DNA of 42,246 bases from Eubacteriales bacterium (lineage in GTDB: Bacteria; Bacillota; Clostridia; Lachnospirales; Lachnospiraceae), in contig JAUNAK010000017.1 in NCBI GenBank assembly GCA_030527665.1, forward strand, positions 1-42,246, given 5' to 3'. Below, piece after piece: positions 1 to 9,455 of this stretch (its first letter is position 1; each line of letters opens with the position of its first letter). The notes under the pieces are model-generated. The model made no database searches. It was given only the letters and a program-made list of their open reading frames with translations, and was not told the origin of the DNA. Made by a program: the position numbers and the translations under genes.

Positions 1-54
1 CATTATGAGAGATCAAACGAAGAATTTGTAGTTACCCAAAAATTAAGCGCTTAC

Positions 55-81
55 ACAGAGTTGTGCATCCCACAGCTCTGT
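55..81 (-). terminator. Possible terminator after the LCP gene
   Basis: An 11-bp stem (ACAGAG-TTGTG against CACAG-CTCTGT, one G-T wobble) with a 5-nt loop lies about 30 bp past the LCP stop codon. Read on the minus strand, a TTAATTTTT tract follows after about ten bases. The T tract is not directly adjacent, so this may be a weak terminator closing the polysaccharide operon. Confidence 0.45.
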
Positions 82-111
82 CACGCTTTCGTTTTCCAAT
101 ATATTTTACTA

Positions 112-1203
112 TCAGCCGGAATAAATATAACTCTGCAGATAGTTGCTGTTGTCGTTCAGACTCGGTACCAGAACCATCATGCCGTGGATCGTCTCGTTGG
201 TATAGGTTCCGTCCACCGGCAGGCAGTACATGCCGGTGATCTCCATTTTTTTCGTGGATAAGGTATATACGATTCCGGCGATCTGGCGGTTCGTCATATC
301 CGTCTTCAGGGCCGGGAACATCTGATCCGCCATGCTGAGCAGATTGATCAGATCACTGCCCTTGACCTTGTCATAGGCAGTCTTCAGTACACGGCGCTGA
401 CGCTCGGTACGCCCCCAGTCTGCATTGCCGACGGCACGGATACGGGAGAAGGTCAGCGACTGTTCCGGTGTCAGGGAATTGATGCCCTCTTTGATTCCCC
501 AGTTACTGCCGCTGTTCATATATTCCGCTTCCTCTGCGGTGATGTCGATATCGATATTACCGATAACCTCCATGGCCTGAATGAATCGATCAAAATCCAC
601 CTCGCAGTTTCCATCGATATGGATACCGAAATCCTGCTCGATCGTCTTGTCCAGCAGCTCCATGCCGCCAAAAGCATAGGCTGCATTGATACGATTGTCC
701 TCATATCCCGGAATCGGCACATACATATCTCGCATCAGCGAGATCAGCTTGATACTCTTATTCTTCTTGTTGATGCTGGCAATGATCATGGTATCCGAGC
801 GGGCCCGTTCCTCACCGGTTCGTCTGTCCTGACCGATCAGCAGAATATTGGTGATATTACGATCCTTCAGCAGACTGATATCCGCCATATCCCATACCAG
901 GTCCTCCGCAACAAGCGAATCCTCCAGCTGCAGCTCCTTTTCCTCATCCGTCAGTTCAAAATCCTGCTCTTCCTTTGCCACCGTGATGTACTTGGTCTTG
1001 TCCACATGATCGATCTTGGCAAACTCATGAAAAAGCACCAGTGCTCCGCCGATCAGCAGTCCGCCGATGATCCAGAGTGCGATCAGACTGGAACGCAGAT
1101 CCCGGTTCGTTCCCGCCTGCTTCCAGCGGGTATCCTTATGCTTCTTTGCTTTTTTCCGATCCCGAAAATATCGGTGCTCCCAATCCTCTCTGTTCTCTGA
1201 CAT
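112..1203 (-). CDS. LytR-CpsA-Psr (LCP) family cell-wall glycopolymer ligase
   Basis: The protein has 363 residues: a basic cytoplasmic N-terminus, one membrane segment at about residues 40-60 (LIALWIIGGLLIGGALVLF) and an extracellular LCP domain. LCP landmarks are visible: LLIGQDRR, RARSDTMIIASIN, SLMRDMYVPIPG, RINAAYAFGG and FSRIRAVGNADWGRTERQRR. The arginines and aspartates in these blocks bind the polyprenyl-pyrophosphate head group. LCP enzymes move finished glycopolymers from the undecaprenyl carrier to peptidoglycan. As the last gene of a Wzx/Wzy-type locus, its likely job is to anchor the capsule made by the upstream genes; that substrate is inferred. Family assignment is secure. Confidence 0.93.
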   Translation of the reverse strand: MSENREDWEHRYFRDRKKAKKHKDTRWKQAGTNRDLRSSLIALWIIGGLLIGGALVLFHEFAKIDHVDKTKYITVAKEEQDFELTDEEKELQLEDSLVAEDLVWDMADISLLKDRNITNILLIGQDRRTGEERARSDTMIIASINKKNKSIKLISLMRDMYVPIPGYEDNRINAAYAFGGMELLDKTIEQDFGIHIDGNCEVDFDRFIQAMEVIGNIDIDITAEEAEYMNSGSNWGIKEGINSLTPEQSLTFSRIRAVGNADWGRTERQRRVLKTAYDKVKGSDLINLLSMADQMFPALKTDMTNRQIAGIVYTLSTKKMEITGMYCLPVDGTYTNETIHGMMVLVPSLNDNSNYLQSYIYSG

Positions 1204-1357
1204 TTCTTCCTCTCATTCTTTCCATCCGGTGATACCCGAACCGTCCTGCCCGCTATAAGCAGTTTCCGCATAAGTGCCTGTACATCCGCTGCCGGTCTCA
1301 CCGAAGATCCGGTGCAGCGGCAGCCGGACCAACCGGCCCCAAAGCGCATCTACGGCT

Positions 1358-1981
1358 TTATGCCTCTTCCAGTTTCCGCAGTTCCTTTTTCGCCTTGCCG
1401 GAAACCACATGTGTTCTCTGATTTCGAACCGCCTCGGTTACAGCCTCCACCAGATAGAAGATTCCTGCTCCCAGTATACCGCCGACAGTATTGTCGATCA
1501 CATCATCCAGCTCGGTGATGCCGCATTTCAATACATACTGCAGTATCTCTATGCCTGTACTGAGCAGTATGCAGATCAGTACCGTTTCCAAAAAAGCACG
1601 CTTTCTGGATTTTTTCTGCTCCATGGCCGCTGCCCGCAGCAGGGCAAACGGCATAAACAGGATAATATTCATCAGATTGCTTCGAAGTGCTTCACTGTTG
1701 ATTCCCTTTATGAAACTGGCATATGAATCGAAAGGGATCAGACTTACGGCCTGCGAGCTTCCCCATTCTCTCTGCCCGATCGTGATCCAGCAAATAATCA
1801 CCAGGGAACAGATCTCCGCGGTCAGAAGGATCGACTTCCACCACCGATTTTTCCTGAAGAATCGATAGCACAATGCAAATAGGATGCAGCAAAGCAGGCA
1901 CCCGACCAGCCCTGCAACCGGCGTCATCGCATAGACCCGATTCAGAATTGTCTGTGAAACATGATTTACTCTATACAGCAT
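1358..1981 (-). CDS. VanZ-like family membrane protein
   Basis: The protein has 207 residues with about five hydrophobic segments. It shows VanZ-type blocks: SLIPFDSYASF, a long helix with NLMNIILFMPFALL, then TGIEILQYVLKCGITELDDVIDNTVGGILGAG. VanZ proteins are small membrane proteins of uncertain biochemistry; the founding member gives low-level teicoplanin resistance, and homologues often sit at the ends of cell-envelope clusters. The gene lies between the NTP_transf_5 gene and the LCP ligase on the same strand, and the 154-bp gap before the LCP gene holds no gene. Family is clear; function here is unknown. Confidence 0.85.
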   Translation of the reverse strand: MLYRVNHVSQTILNRVYAMTPVAGLVGCLLCCILFALCYRFFRKNRWWKSILLTAEICSLVIICWITIGQREWGSSQAVSLIPFDSYASFIKGINSEALRSNLMNIILFMPFALLRAAAMEQKKSRKRAFLETVLICILLSTGIEILQYVLKCGITELDDVIDNTVGGILGAGIFYLVEAVTEAVRNQRTHVVSGKAKKELRKLEEA

Positions 1982-2014
1982 ACATTATCCTTATTCAACG
2001 TATATCCATATGCC

Positions 2015-3277
2015 CTATTTGATGATTCCATAGGTACGCATCAATTCCACCCGTTCCGAGCCAAGCCGGATACTTTCCGTCGATATACGTCTCTTTTCTT
2101 TCTTATTTATTTCCGAACGATACCGGAGTACCCGCTGCACCCAGGCTGCCGGCAGCAGATAGGGATGCTTTCGCAGGTAGACATAGTCCTTCTCCATCGT
2201 CTGTCTCGGCAGGCAGATGCTTGCCAGAATTCCTTCCGCCGTTTTTCCGGACACATACTGGCCGCGTCTGTCTGCGGCAACCGCCTGCAGCGTGATGTTG
2301 CTGCTGTGTCTGCGCATTTTTTCCTGCCCGTAGATACCCGCATCCAGCAGATCCTCCAGCATGGGTGTTTCATCTACACGGATCGATCTCCAGCGATCCG
2401 GAAAATGCGCCTGTTCCGGATCAAAGGTCAAGTATTTCTCTCCAATCGCAAATACAGATGCCGCAAACAGATCCGCACGGATCTCACAGCATCGCTCCAG
2501 AAGCCATTCCCAGTCAATTTCCGCCCCGTATGCATTGGCATACAAGGCACAGTCACTGACCTGGCGCAGTCCAAATCCACTGTGCAGAAAATGCTTGAAC
2601 GCATGACAGAGCAGATAAAACAGATGCGTGGTCGGCTCCATCGTCAGATATGTCTGTCCGTCGATCTCCGCCTCCATCAGCGCATCCCCAAATGCATTGT
2701 CAAAATATCGATTCAGATTCCCGTAAGCCCTTACTTCCGGTGCAAAAAGGTGTTTGTGCAGTTCAATATATAAGGGAGAATTCTCCTGACTGTAAGCCGT
2801 TTCACTTGCATTGGGATCATACTGCCTATTCTCCGCGATCTGCATGCCATACTGCAGAAATGCCCGATGAAACTCCGGACAGCGCTCCTCCGGAATAAAC
2901 AGGTCTTCATCGTTCGACAGGCGCATATCCGGATTCGGATAAAGGGAACGGCAGATCAGCCCCTTCACCACGACCGGAATACATCCATTCTCTCGCAGAT
3001 ATGTGTACAAATTCTTAAATGCAAGTGTTTTTTCCGTCTGCCGAACCGTCTGCCGAAGAGCCCACGTTCTCTGCCTGCGCCTGAACACCGCACTGCAGTT
3101 TTGAAAGGAAGGAGCCGCATACACCGCACCGTAGATCATCGGAAGTACCCGATGCTTATCCGCCAGCTGAAAAAACTCTGTCCACTCGGCAGCAGAAATC
3201 TCCTCTGTCCAGTCCACTATTCGATTTTCCAGGGAAGCCTTGAAGGCTTCTAAGAATAATTGTTTAACTTGATTCAT
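2015..3277 (-). CDS. NTP_transf_5 (uncharacterised nucleotidyltransferase) family protein
   Basis: The protein has 420 residues and is soluble. The key block is VVVKGLICRSLYPNPDMRLSNDEDLFIPEE at about residues 100-130. It matches the KG...LY..P..R...D.D signature of the NTP_transf_5 family, a branch of the nucleotidyltransferase fold found in polysaccharide, peptide and antibiotic clusters. The D-x-D acidic pair would bind metal. A helical C-terminal half follows (HLFYLLCHAFKHFLHSGFGLRQVSDCALY), also typical. Neither substrate nor reaction is established for most members. Its place among polysaccharide genes suggests a link to that pathway, by context only. The ribosome site is weak. Confidence 0.8.
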   Translation of the reverse strand: MNQVKQLFLEAFKASLENRIVDWTEEISAAEWTEFFQLADKHRVLPMIYGAVYAAPSFQNCSAVFRRRQRTWALRQTVRQTEKTLAFKNLYTYLRENGCIPVVVKGLICRSLYPNPDMRLSNDEDLFIPEERCPEFHRAFLQYGMQIAENRQYDPNASETAYSQENSPLYIELHKHLFAPEVRAYGNLNRYFDNAFGDALMEAEIDGQTYLTMEPTTHLFYLLCHAFKHFLHSGFGLRQVSDCALYANAYGAEIDWEWLLERCCEIRADLFAASVFAIGEKYLTFDPEQAHFPDRWRSIRVDETPMLEDLLDAGIYGQEKMRRHSSNITLQAVAADRRGQYVSGKTAEGILASICLPRQTMEKDYVYLRKHPYLLPAAWVQRVLRYRSEINKKEKRRISTESIRLGSERVELMRTYGIIK

Positions 3278-3378
3278 TTCAAAACCTGCACTGCATTCAT
3301 CTGTGTTTTCACCTGATTATTACCCTTTCTAAAATATCAACGCGTTCATTGCGTAAATATCTTTGTGAATAAGAATCA

Positions 3379-4470
3379 CTAAATCACTAACTCTTGCAGT
3401 TGATGCTCTAACTCTGAATAATATCCGTTTAATAGATTCTCATCATAATAGAAAGGATAATTAGGCATTCCCATATAGGAAGGCTTTATTTCTTCTATAT
3501 CATTTACTAATTTAACATAGGGCAATTCCTTTATCCAACTATAACACCCTTGTATTTTAGGACTTTTACCAACAAAAGCAATACACTTAGTACCTGTGAT
3601 TGCCGCAAAAATCATTCCATGTAGCCGATCCGTAATAACTAATTCCGCAGAACTAAACTCATCAAATTTTTTTTGCAATTCAGAATCGCGATTTTCCGGG
3701 GTTACATAATGATCCAATACTGTATTTGATAATATAAAATTGTCACCAAATACCTCTTTGACCTGGCTTATAATATCTCGTTTACACTCATTATTCAATG
3801 CACTCTCTATATCATCTCTAAGACACAATAAACATCCTTTTCTGGATCCCCCATTTGTACTGCGATTCAATCTAAATACCATATCCGGAGCCAGTCGAAC
3901 ATTATGATAATTCTTCTGCATTCTTTCATAGGATATTTTTTCACGTGCATAAAAGGTGATATCAGAATGAGCATTATAAATTTTTTTCGATACCTCTAAT
4001 TGAGTTTTTCCATCTAAATCCTGTGAATAGTAAAAACTATTAGGCAGAAAAATTATCCTCGACTTTGATAATGTTTGCACCAATACATGATTCATCTCTT
4101 CAATATCCGGCCACAAATTTCCTAAATTCCCTCCACCATTAACCAATACTGTTGAACCATTGATTTTTGAAAGAAAAGAATAACTTTTTAATATGAATAA
4201 TGTTTTCCCAGTTATCTCATAAAAATCTATCTTTAGTTTTAAGAGCAGCTCATACTCTGCTGCAGTAATTGCATGATCTCCTAAGTTTGCATGCTCTGGT
4301 GTAAAGATTAAAAACACGGGGTTATTATGAGACGCTTTATATTTAAGAATGGGTTTGACAAATCGATAATAATATAGAACTTTACGAAATATATATGACC
4401 CTTTTCTATAGAAAAAATAAAGTATATCGTTCTCTCTGCAAAACAAAAAAACTCTATTCTTGAAATTCAT
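3379..4470 (-). CDS. Polysaccharide pyruvyl transferase family protein
   Basis: The protein has 363 residues. Diagnostic blocks are NLGDHAITAAEYELL near residue 64, LVNGGGNLGNLWPD near residue 110, and VITDRLHGMIFAAITGTKCIAF near residue 290. These define the WcaK/CsaB/EpsO-type fold, which adds pyruvate ketals from phosphoenolpyruvate to sugars of surface polymers, giving them negative charge. Some members have other transferase roles, so the pyruvyl donor is inferred. The start is supported by AGAAGGA just upstream. The gene is markedly A+T-rich, like its neighbours up to about 9.4 kb, and lies 8 bp after a GT2 gene in the same operon. Confidence 0.85.
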   Translation of the reverse strand: MNFKNRVFLFCRENDILYFFYRKGSYIFRKVLYYYRFVKPILKYKASHNNPVFLIFTPEHANLGDHAITAAEYELLLKLKIDFYEITGKTLFILKSYSFLSKINGSTVLVNGGGNLGNLWPDIEEMNHVLVQTLSKSRIIFLPNSFYYSQDLDGKTQLEVSKKIYNAHSDITFYAREKISYERMQKNYHNVRLAPDMVFRLNRSTNGGSRKGCLLCLRDDIESALNNECKRDIISQVKEVFGDNFILSNTVLDHYVTPENRDSELQKKFDEFSSAELVITDRLHGMIFAAITGTKCIAFVGKSPKIQGCYSWIKELPYVKLVNDIEEIKPSYMGMPNYPFYYDENLLNGYYSELEHQLQELVI

Positions 4471-4478
4471 ATTTCCTT

Positions 4479-5489
4479 CTATTCTTTCCTAATTTTTAGA
4501 TATAGTTTTTTCATACAGATCAAAATAGCCGGTTTAATAAACGTTTTATAATAAAACCTCAAATACTGCTTTCTCAAAACATATCGCATGTGATATGTTT
4601 TCTCTGCTTTTTCCATAATCATTATACTATTCTGTATATCCGAGAACTTCGAATCAGCATAATTCCATAATGTTTTCATTTCATTTGGATAATACCCACA
4701 TGAAAAAATCCTAAATGCAGAATAATAAAGAACATGCAGTGCACATAACCACTCCAATTCATCTCTAAACTCATCGAAATAACCGTTCAAAACATAAAAC
4801 TGTAATGTAATATCATATGCAGTCATTATCTCTTGCATCCTATTTCTATTCAAGCTATGTGTAATGCTCCCGCCTTGCTGAACATAATAGTATAGGTTTT
4901 CTTTTAAATACCCGATTTTCTCTGCTGATGGAATCAGTCGATAGAATGTTGCTAAATCCTCATACCAAAGATGCTCCGGAAATCGAATCTGTGTACTTTG
5001 GAACAATTTTCTTTTATACAATTTGAAACAAAAAGATGGCTCAAACAACATTAACTCTTTCTTTGTTAGTTCAGTAAATCCCGAATTATACGGCTTTGTG
5101 CTCTGTTCTATTACCTTTCCATTTTCAGCTACACGGGTGCTATCAAATGCCAAAATATCAACATTATTTACTGCAATACAGTCATATAATTTTTGTAATG
5201 CGTTAGAAGGTATATAGTCATCACTGTCTAAAAAGAAAAGATAATCACCCTGTGCAGAATTAATACCACTGTTTCTCGCACCACCTAATCCTTTGTTTTC
5301 CTGTCTGATAATTTTTACTCGCTTATCTCGCTCTTTATATTTTTTCAATATTTCGAGCGATCCGTCTGTAGCCCCATCATCAATTGCAATTACTTCATAA
5401 TCAGCAAATGTTTGTTCCAGTATGGAGTTTAAACACTTATCTAAATATTGTTCAACATTATAAATAGGAACAATAACTGAGAACACCAT
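4479..5489 (-). CDS. Glycosyltransferase family 2
   Basis: The protein has 336 residues. The GT-A fold is shown by FSVIVPIYNVEQYLDKCLNSIL at the N-terminus, then VIAIDDGATDGS, GLGGARNSGINSAQGDYLFFLDSDDY, where the LDSDD block is the DxD-type metal and nucleotide-sugar site, and WYEDLATFYRL, which fits the catalytic ED region. The C-terminal 100 residues are helical and basic, suggesting membrane association. It should add one sugar to the lipid-linked repeat unit; donor and acceptor cannot be read from sequence. It is separated from the flippase gene by 5 bp, so the two are very likely cotranscribed and possibly translationally coupled. Confidence 0.92.
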   Translation of the reverse strand: MVFSVIVPIYNVEQYLDKCLNSILEQTFADYEVIAIDDGATDGSLEILKKYKERDKRVKIIRQENKGLGGARNSGINSAQGDYLFFLDSDDYIPSNALQKLYDCIAVNNVDILAFDSTRVAENGKVIEQSTKPYNSGFTELTKKELMLFEPSFCFKLYKRKLFQSTQIRFPEHLWYEDLATFYRLIPSAEKIGYLKENLYYYVQQGGSITHSLNRNRMQEIMTAYDITLQFYVLNGYFDEFRDELEWLCALHVLYYSAFRIFSCGYYPNEMKTLWNYADSKFSDIQNSIMIMEKAEKTYHMRYVLRKQYLRFYYKTFIKPAILICMKKLYLKIRKE

Positions 5490-5494
5490 ATATA

Positions 5495-7042
5495 CTATTT
5501 CCTTTTTTTCCTTAAGAATTTATCTAAAAACCTTTTTAGCAAAGCTAAAAAAAAGGAAAACTCCTCTTTTCTATAGAAGGCAGCGATAAAAACAATGTTC
5601 GGAACCACAATACAAATACATATTTTTAATATCAACGTAACCCATGCCGAGAATTTTATTAAGGAACATAAAGCAAAACACAGTCCCCCGCTTATCGTAA
5701 GCATTACAGCATATAATAAATACCGAGTTATATATGAGGTGAATTTTTTATGAAATCCATGCTTAAAAACAACATATGGTTCATACCAGGTATTTGTAAC
5801 CAATCGTGCGATGGCAGTCGCTATAAATATCCCTAACAATCCCATTGTTTTTCCTAAAACAAAATCTCCGATCAAATTAAGCACAGCTGTAAATAAAAGC
5901 GCATATTGTCCATATCTGAATAACCCCATAGTGGATTTAAACATACCAACTACACACTGCATTCCCAGCATATAAAAATTGATTGCAAGAATGATCGGAA
6001 CTGAATTATTAATGACATATTCATTTCCAAATAAAACAGCAACTATATCCCCCGAGAGAACAGCTATCCCAATTGCTGCCCATCCATATACCCAAAAATT
6101 TGCAAGATTTAAAGAGCAAAAAACCGCATATTTCCTCTCTTCACTTTCCTGTGCATTTAAATTTCCAACACTCGAAGTTATGCTGGCAAAAATTTGATTA
6201 ACAAATGAATTTAATATACCTGAAAGCAAGGTATAGTTCGATACAACACCAGTTGTAATTATTCCATTGAAGAAGGTAATCACAATATTATCCGTATTAT
6301 TAACAAGCAATCCACTTAACTTGGTAACAGTCAGGGCCTTGACATTTCGAATAATACTATACATTTCATCTTTAGACAGTTTTTCATCCGGATAATCATC
6401 CAGGTATGGGTAATCCTTCGACGCTTTTAATGCAATTACTATATTGGTAAGCAACGAAAAAAAGACTTGTAAAACCAAATACAGCAAGTAATTATGTGTA
6501 AAAAGCAATGCAATTATCTGTGCAACATTTTGGAGAATTACGATTATATAACTGATTGCCGTTACAACATAATTTCGCTGATGTGCTATTAAAATAGAGC
6601 CTTTATAACTGAAAAAATACCCACTTGCCATACTGAACAGATACAATAAATATAATAAGTAGATATTTTCCTGAATATTTGGCTGCTCTTTTATTATATA
6701 TTTTAGAAAAGGACAAATAACCAAACCAAACAAAGCTACTGCAATTCCAATAATAAAATAGGCTTTTTTATAAACCTTCATTATTGCAGAAATCTTTTTC
6801 TTATCATTACATGCAACAGGTTTATACAATGCATAAACCATAGCAGTACCTATACCTAGTTCAGTTAAAGAAAGCATCGATAGAATATTAGAAAATAATC
6901 CATTTACGCCAAGATACTCTGCGCTTAATAATCTTACAAAAATAATACGGCAGATAAAGCTTAGTAAAATATTGAATATATATCCGCCTAAGCTCACTAC
7001 CATATTAATTGTTGAATATTCTATTCTGGAACGTTTTTTCAC
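5495..7042 (-). CDS. Oligosaccharide repeat-unit flippase (Wzx/RfbX-like, MATE/MOP superfamily)
   Basis: The protein has 515 residues with 12-14 predicted membrane segments spaced across its length. The N-terminus (SRIEYSTINMVVSLGGYIFNILLSFICRIIFVRLLSAEYLGVNGLFSNIL) has the typical Wzx/PST layout, with the LSAEYLGVNGLF turn after the first helix. The C-terminus ends in a basic tail. Wzx proteins move undecaprenyl-linked repeat units across the membrane for polymerisation. The start is GTG, with GGAG nine bases upstream. It is A+T-rich and is the only flippase in the cluster, so the locus is probably of Wzx/Wzy type rather than ABC-exported. Confidence 0.9.
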   Translation of the reverse strand: MKKRSRIEYSTINMVVSLGGYIFNILLSFICRIIFVRLLSAEYLGVNGLFSNILSMLSLTELGIGTAMVYALYKPVACNDKKKISAIMKVYKKAYFIIGIAVALFGLVICPFLKYIIKEQPNIQENIYLLYLLYLFSMASGYFFSYKGSILIAHQRNYVVTAISYIIVILQNVAQIIALLFTHNYLLYLVLQVFFSLLTNIVIALKASKDYPYLDDYPDEKLSKDEMYSIIRNVKALTVTKLSGLLVNNTDNIVITFFNGIITTGVVSNYTLLSGILNSFVNQIFASITSSVGNLNAQESEERKYAVFCSLNLANFWVYGWAAIGIAVLSGDIVAVLFGNEYVINNSVPIILAINFYMLGMQCVVGMFKSTMGLFRYGQYALLFTAVLNLIGDFVLGKTMGLLGIFIATAIARLVTNTWYEPYVVFKHGFHKKFTSYITRYLLYAVMLTISGGLCFALCSLIKFSAWVTLILKICICIVVPNIVFIAAFYRKEEFSFFLALLKRFLDKFLRKKRK

Positions 7043-7067
7043 TAAGTATTACTCCGTTCATAATTAT

Positions 7068-8213
7068 TCAACTCAAAAAGATATTCTCAATCTCTTCCAT
7101 TCTTTTTTCTAATACAAACTCCTGGCCACGTAAAACTGCCATTTTTTTATAGACATTTATTTTACTTTGTTCGGTAAATAAATCGAATAAAGCATCATAC
7201 AGGGACTCTTCGTCATTTTCTGTAATAACACCACATTCACAGTCATTGAATAATTCCTTCATTCCGGCGCAGTTTGTTGTAATTATCGGAAGCCCTAGAA
7301 TCAAAGCCTCTGTTGCAACAGTACTGAACCCTTCTGTCCTTGACGAACAGACCATAATATCTGAACGAATCATATATTTATAAGGATTATCCTGATATCC
7401 TAAAATATGAATATTCTTTTCAAGATGATATTTTGCTATATATTGCTCTAATACCAATCGCTCCTCACCATCGCCCAGAATAAAAAGCGTGAATTCAAAA
7501 TGATCATCCTGTAACTTTTTCACTATATGTAAAAGTCGATCATACCCTTTTTGCTTTACCAGTCTTCCTACTGCAATCAGAATCATTCCGGAGGAATCGG
7601 GTAATTCACAATTTTCTCCAGATTTTTTTCTTATCTCAAATTCATTAACCGGATTGTATTGAACCTGAATTTTTGTTTCATCAATATGATATTTACTTGT
7701 AAACGCATCTTTGACTGCATTCGAAACACAAAAAATACAATCAAAATGTCTATAGTGCTCCGCTTCATCAAGTACATTCTTATATAAAAAATCCGTCCAT
7801 GAATTTTGTATCAAGTCTGTATGAATCCATGCATATTTTTTTGATTTCCTATTTCTTGAACCAGCAATAATTTTGGTACTTTCCCCTTCAATAAAAGCGA
7901 CCTCTACATCATACTCCCCTCTAATAAAGAGTTTGTAAAAGATAGCCGACGGTAAAACCTGAAATAATTTGCCTTTCATCTTTTCATAAAAAGAATAAAG
8001 AACTTTTTTTATTGTATTACTACCAGAATATTGATCAAACAAAACTCTGTATTCCACTTTGTCGGAATAAATATTACTATCCCATTTCTCACGATGCATT
8101 GAATAAAGCGTAACTGAAAACTTTGAATAATCTAAATTATGAATAATCGTTTGAAGAACTTTTTCAGCTCCTCCACCATAAAGAGAATTTGTCATAATAA
8201 GAATTTTTTTCAT
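7068..8213 (-). CDS. Glycosyltransferase family 4 (first of a paralogous pair)
   Basis: The protein has 381 residues. I chose the ATG at 8213 over the longer frame from 8252 because AAAGGGGGG lies just upstream and because it removes an overlap with the preceding gene. GT-B features are the N-terminal NSLYGGGAEKVLQ loop, IAVGRLVKQKGYDRLLHIVKKL starting the C-terminal Rossmann domain, and CSSRTEGFSTVATEALILGLPIITTNCAGMKELF, the E-x7-E donor site of GT4 retaining enzymes. It is clearly related to the next gene upstream (8230-9360), sharing the unusual AFIEG-TK-I-S-NRKSKK-AW-HTD stretch and a similar C-terminal domain. The pair looks like a local duplication that now probably adds two different sugars. 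Confidence 0.92.
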   Translation of the reverse strand: MKKILIMTNSLYGGGAEKVLQTIIHNLDYSKFSVTLYSMHREKWDSNIYSDKVEYRVLFDQYSGSNTIKKVLYSFYEKMKGKLFQVLPSAIFYKLFIRGEYDVEVAFIEGESTKIIAGSRNRKSKKYAWIHTDLIQNSWTDFLYKNVLDEAEHYRHFDCIFCVSNAVKDAFTSKYHIDETKIQVQYNPVNEFEIRKKSGENCELPDSSGMILIAVGRLVKQKGYDRLLHIVKKLQDDHFEFTLFILGDGEERLVLEQYIAKYHLEKNIHILGYQDNPYKYMIRSDIMVCSSRTEGFSTVATEALILGLPIITTNCAGMKELFNDCECGVITENDEESLYDALFDLFTEQSKINVYKKMAVLRGQEFVLEKRMEEIENIFLS

Positions 8214-8229
8214 ATGGCAGTTCCCCCCT

Positions 8230-9360
8230 TTATTCACCAAATAATTCTTCAATCTCTTTAATTCTACCTTCTATACTGAAATCCATTGCACGCCTTTTCA
8301 CGTCCTCTTTGTAACTGTCAATTGACAATTTGTTCAAAATCACATCTTTCAGCATTCTGTACAATTCATCATCCGTGTTCTCAACGATCTCTCCACATTT
8401 ATAATTCCCAAAGAGTTCCTGCATTCCAGCACAGTCGACTGTAAAAATAGGTAAACCAACTATTAACGCTTCTGTTGCAGCTATACTAAATCCTTCTGCA
8501 TAAGAAGAACAAACATATGCATCCGCATGTGCTAAATACGGATAAGGGTTCTTCTTAAATCCCACCAGCTCAATATAATCTTGAAGTTTATTATTTGCGA
8601 TATAATCTTTTAACTCCTCTTCTTGTTCTCCTGTTCCCAAAATCTGTAAAAAAAACGGATAGCCTTCCTGTTTTATTTTGTTACAGCATTCAAGAAGTCT
8701 CTTATAACCTTTTTGTTCTACCAATCTTCCAATAGTTACCAACCTGATATTTTTTGAATCAGTATCATTGATTGGCACCGTCGCAAGTCTTTTTATCGTT
8801 ATATTATCAATCGGATTATATTGTATCCGAAGATTATTTGTAGAGAAGAATTTCGCTTCAAATGCCCACTTCACACTCATTGAAACAAAGAGAATAGTAT
8901 TAAATTTTTTATATACACTACACTGGTGATCCACAGATCTATAACAGGAATCGGCATAGGAATTCTTCTGCATATCTGTATGTACCCATGCTATTTTTTT
9001 GCTTTTCCTGTTTGTGGATGAGGCAATAACTTTAGTTGCAAATCCTTCAATAAAAGCAATTTCTACATCGTATTCCTCTTTAATATATTTTTGATAAACT
9101 CTTTTGGGATCCGCAGAATATATATACTTATACTTAATTCTATATTGAATTTGCTCTAGCTTTGTATTATTACTACACTCTTCCAACATTGTAAGTAAAC
9201 GACAGTTCTTCTCAACTTCTTCAACATATATCCCTGTTTTTACAACTGTCATAACAGTAATTTCATATAAAGTTTTATCTATATTTCTTACTATATCTAA
9301 TAAAACTTTTTCTGCTCCGCCACCAGCAAGGCTTTCCAGCAAAAATAATACCTTTTTCAA
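8230..9360 (-). CDS. Glycosyltransferase family 4 (second of a paralogous pair)
   Basis: The protein has 376 residues from a TTG start at 9360. TTG is preferred because GAGGGGGG sits directly upstream and the next residues (KKVLFLLESLAGGGAEKV) align with the start of its paralogue; an upstream in-frame start at 9390 has no ribosome site. GT4 blocks are LVTIGRLVEQKGYKRLLECCNKI, LQILGTGEQEEELKDYI and CSSYAEGFSIAATEALIVGLPIFTVDCAGMQELF with the E-x7-E pair. The upstream boundary is a 95-bp A+T-rich gap after the 9456-10658 gene. Both paralogues carry G-rich ribosome sites of the same kind, so the regulatory sequence was duplicated too. Confidence 0.9.
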   Translation of the reverse strand: MKKVLFLLESLAGGGAEKVLLDIVRNIDKTLYEITVMTVVKTGIYVEEVEKNCRLLTMLEECSNNTKLEQIQYRIKYKYIYSADPKRVYQKYIKEEYDVEIAFIEGFATKVIASSTNRKSKKIAWVHTDMQKNSYADSCYRSVDHQCSVYKKFNTILFVSMSVKWAFEAKFFSTNNLRIQYNPIDNITIKRLATVPINDTDSKNIRLVTIGRLVEQKGYKRLLECCNKIKQEGYPFFLQILGTGEQEEELKDYIANNKLQDYIELVGFKKNPYPYLAHADAYVCSSYAEGFSIAATEALIVGLPIFTVDCAGMQELFGNYKCGEIVENTDDELYRMLKDVILNKLSIDSYKEDVKRRAMDFSIEGRIKEIEELFGE

Positions 9361-9455
9361 ATTCCCCCCTCGAATTCCTGTAAAATACAATCTATAATAT
9401 GCATTTCACCTCAATATTCTACGCAATACTTGTGGTGTTTCCATATGTCAAGACA

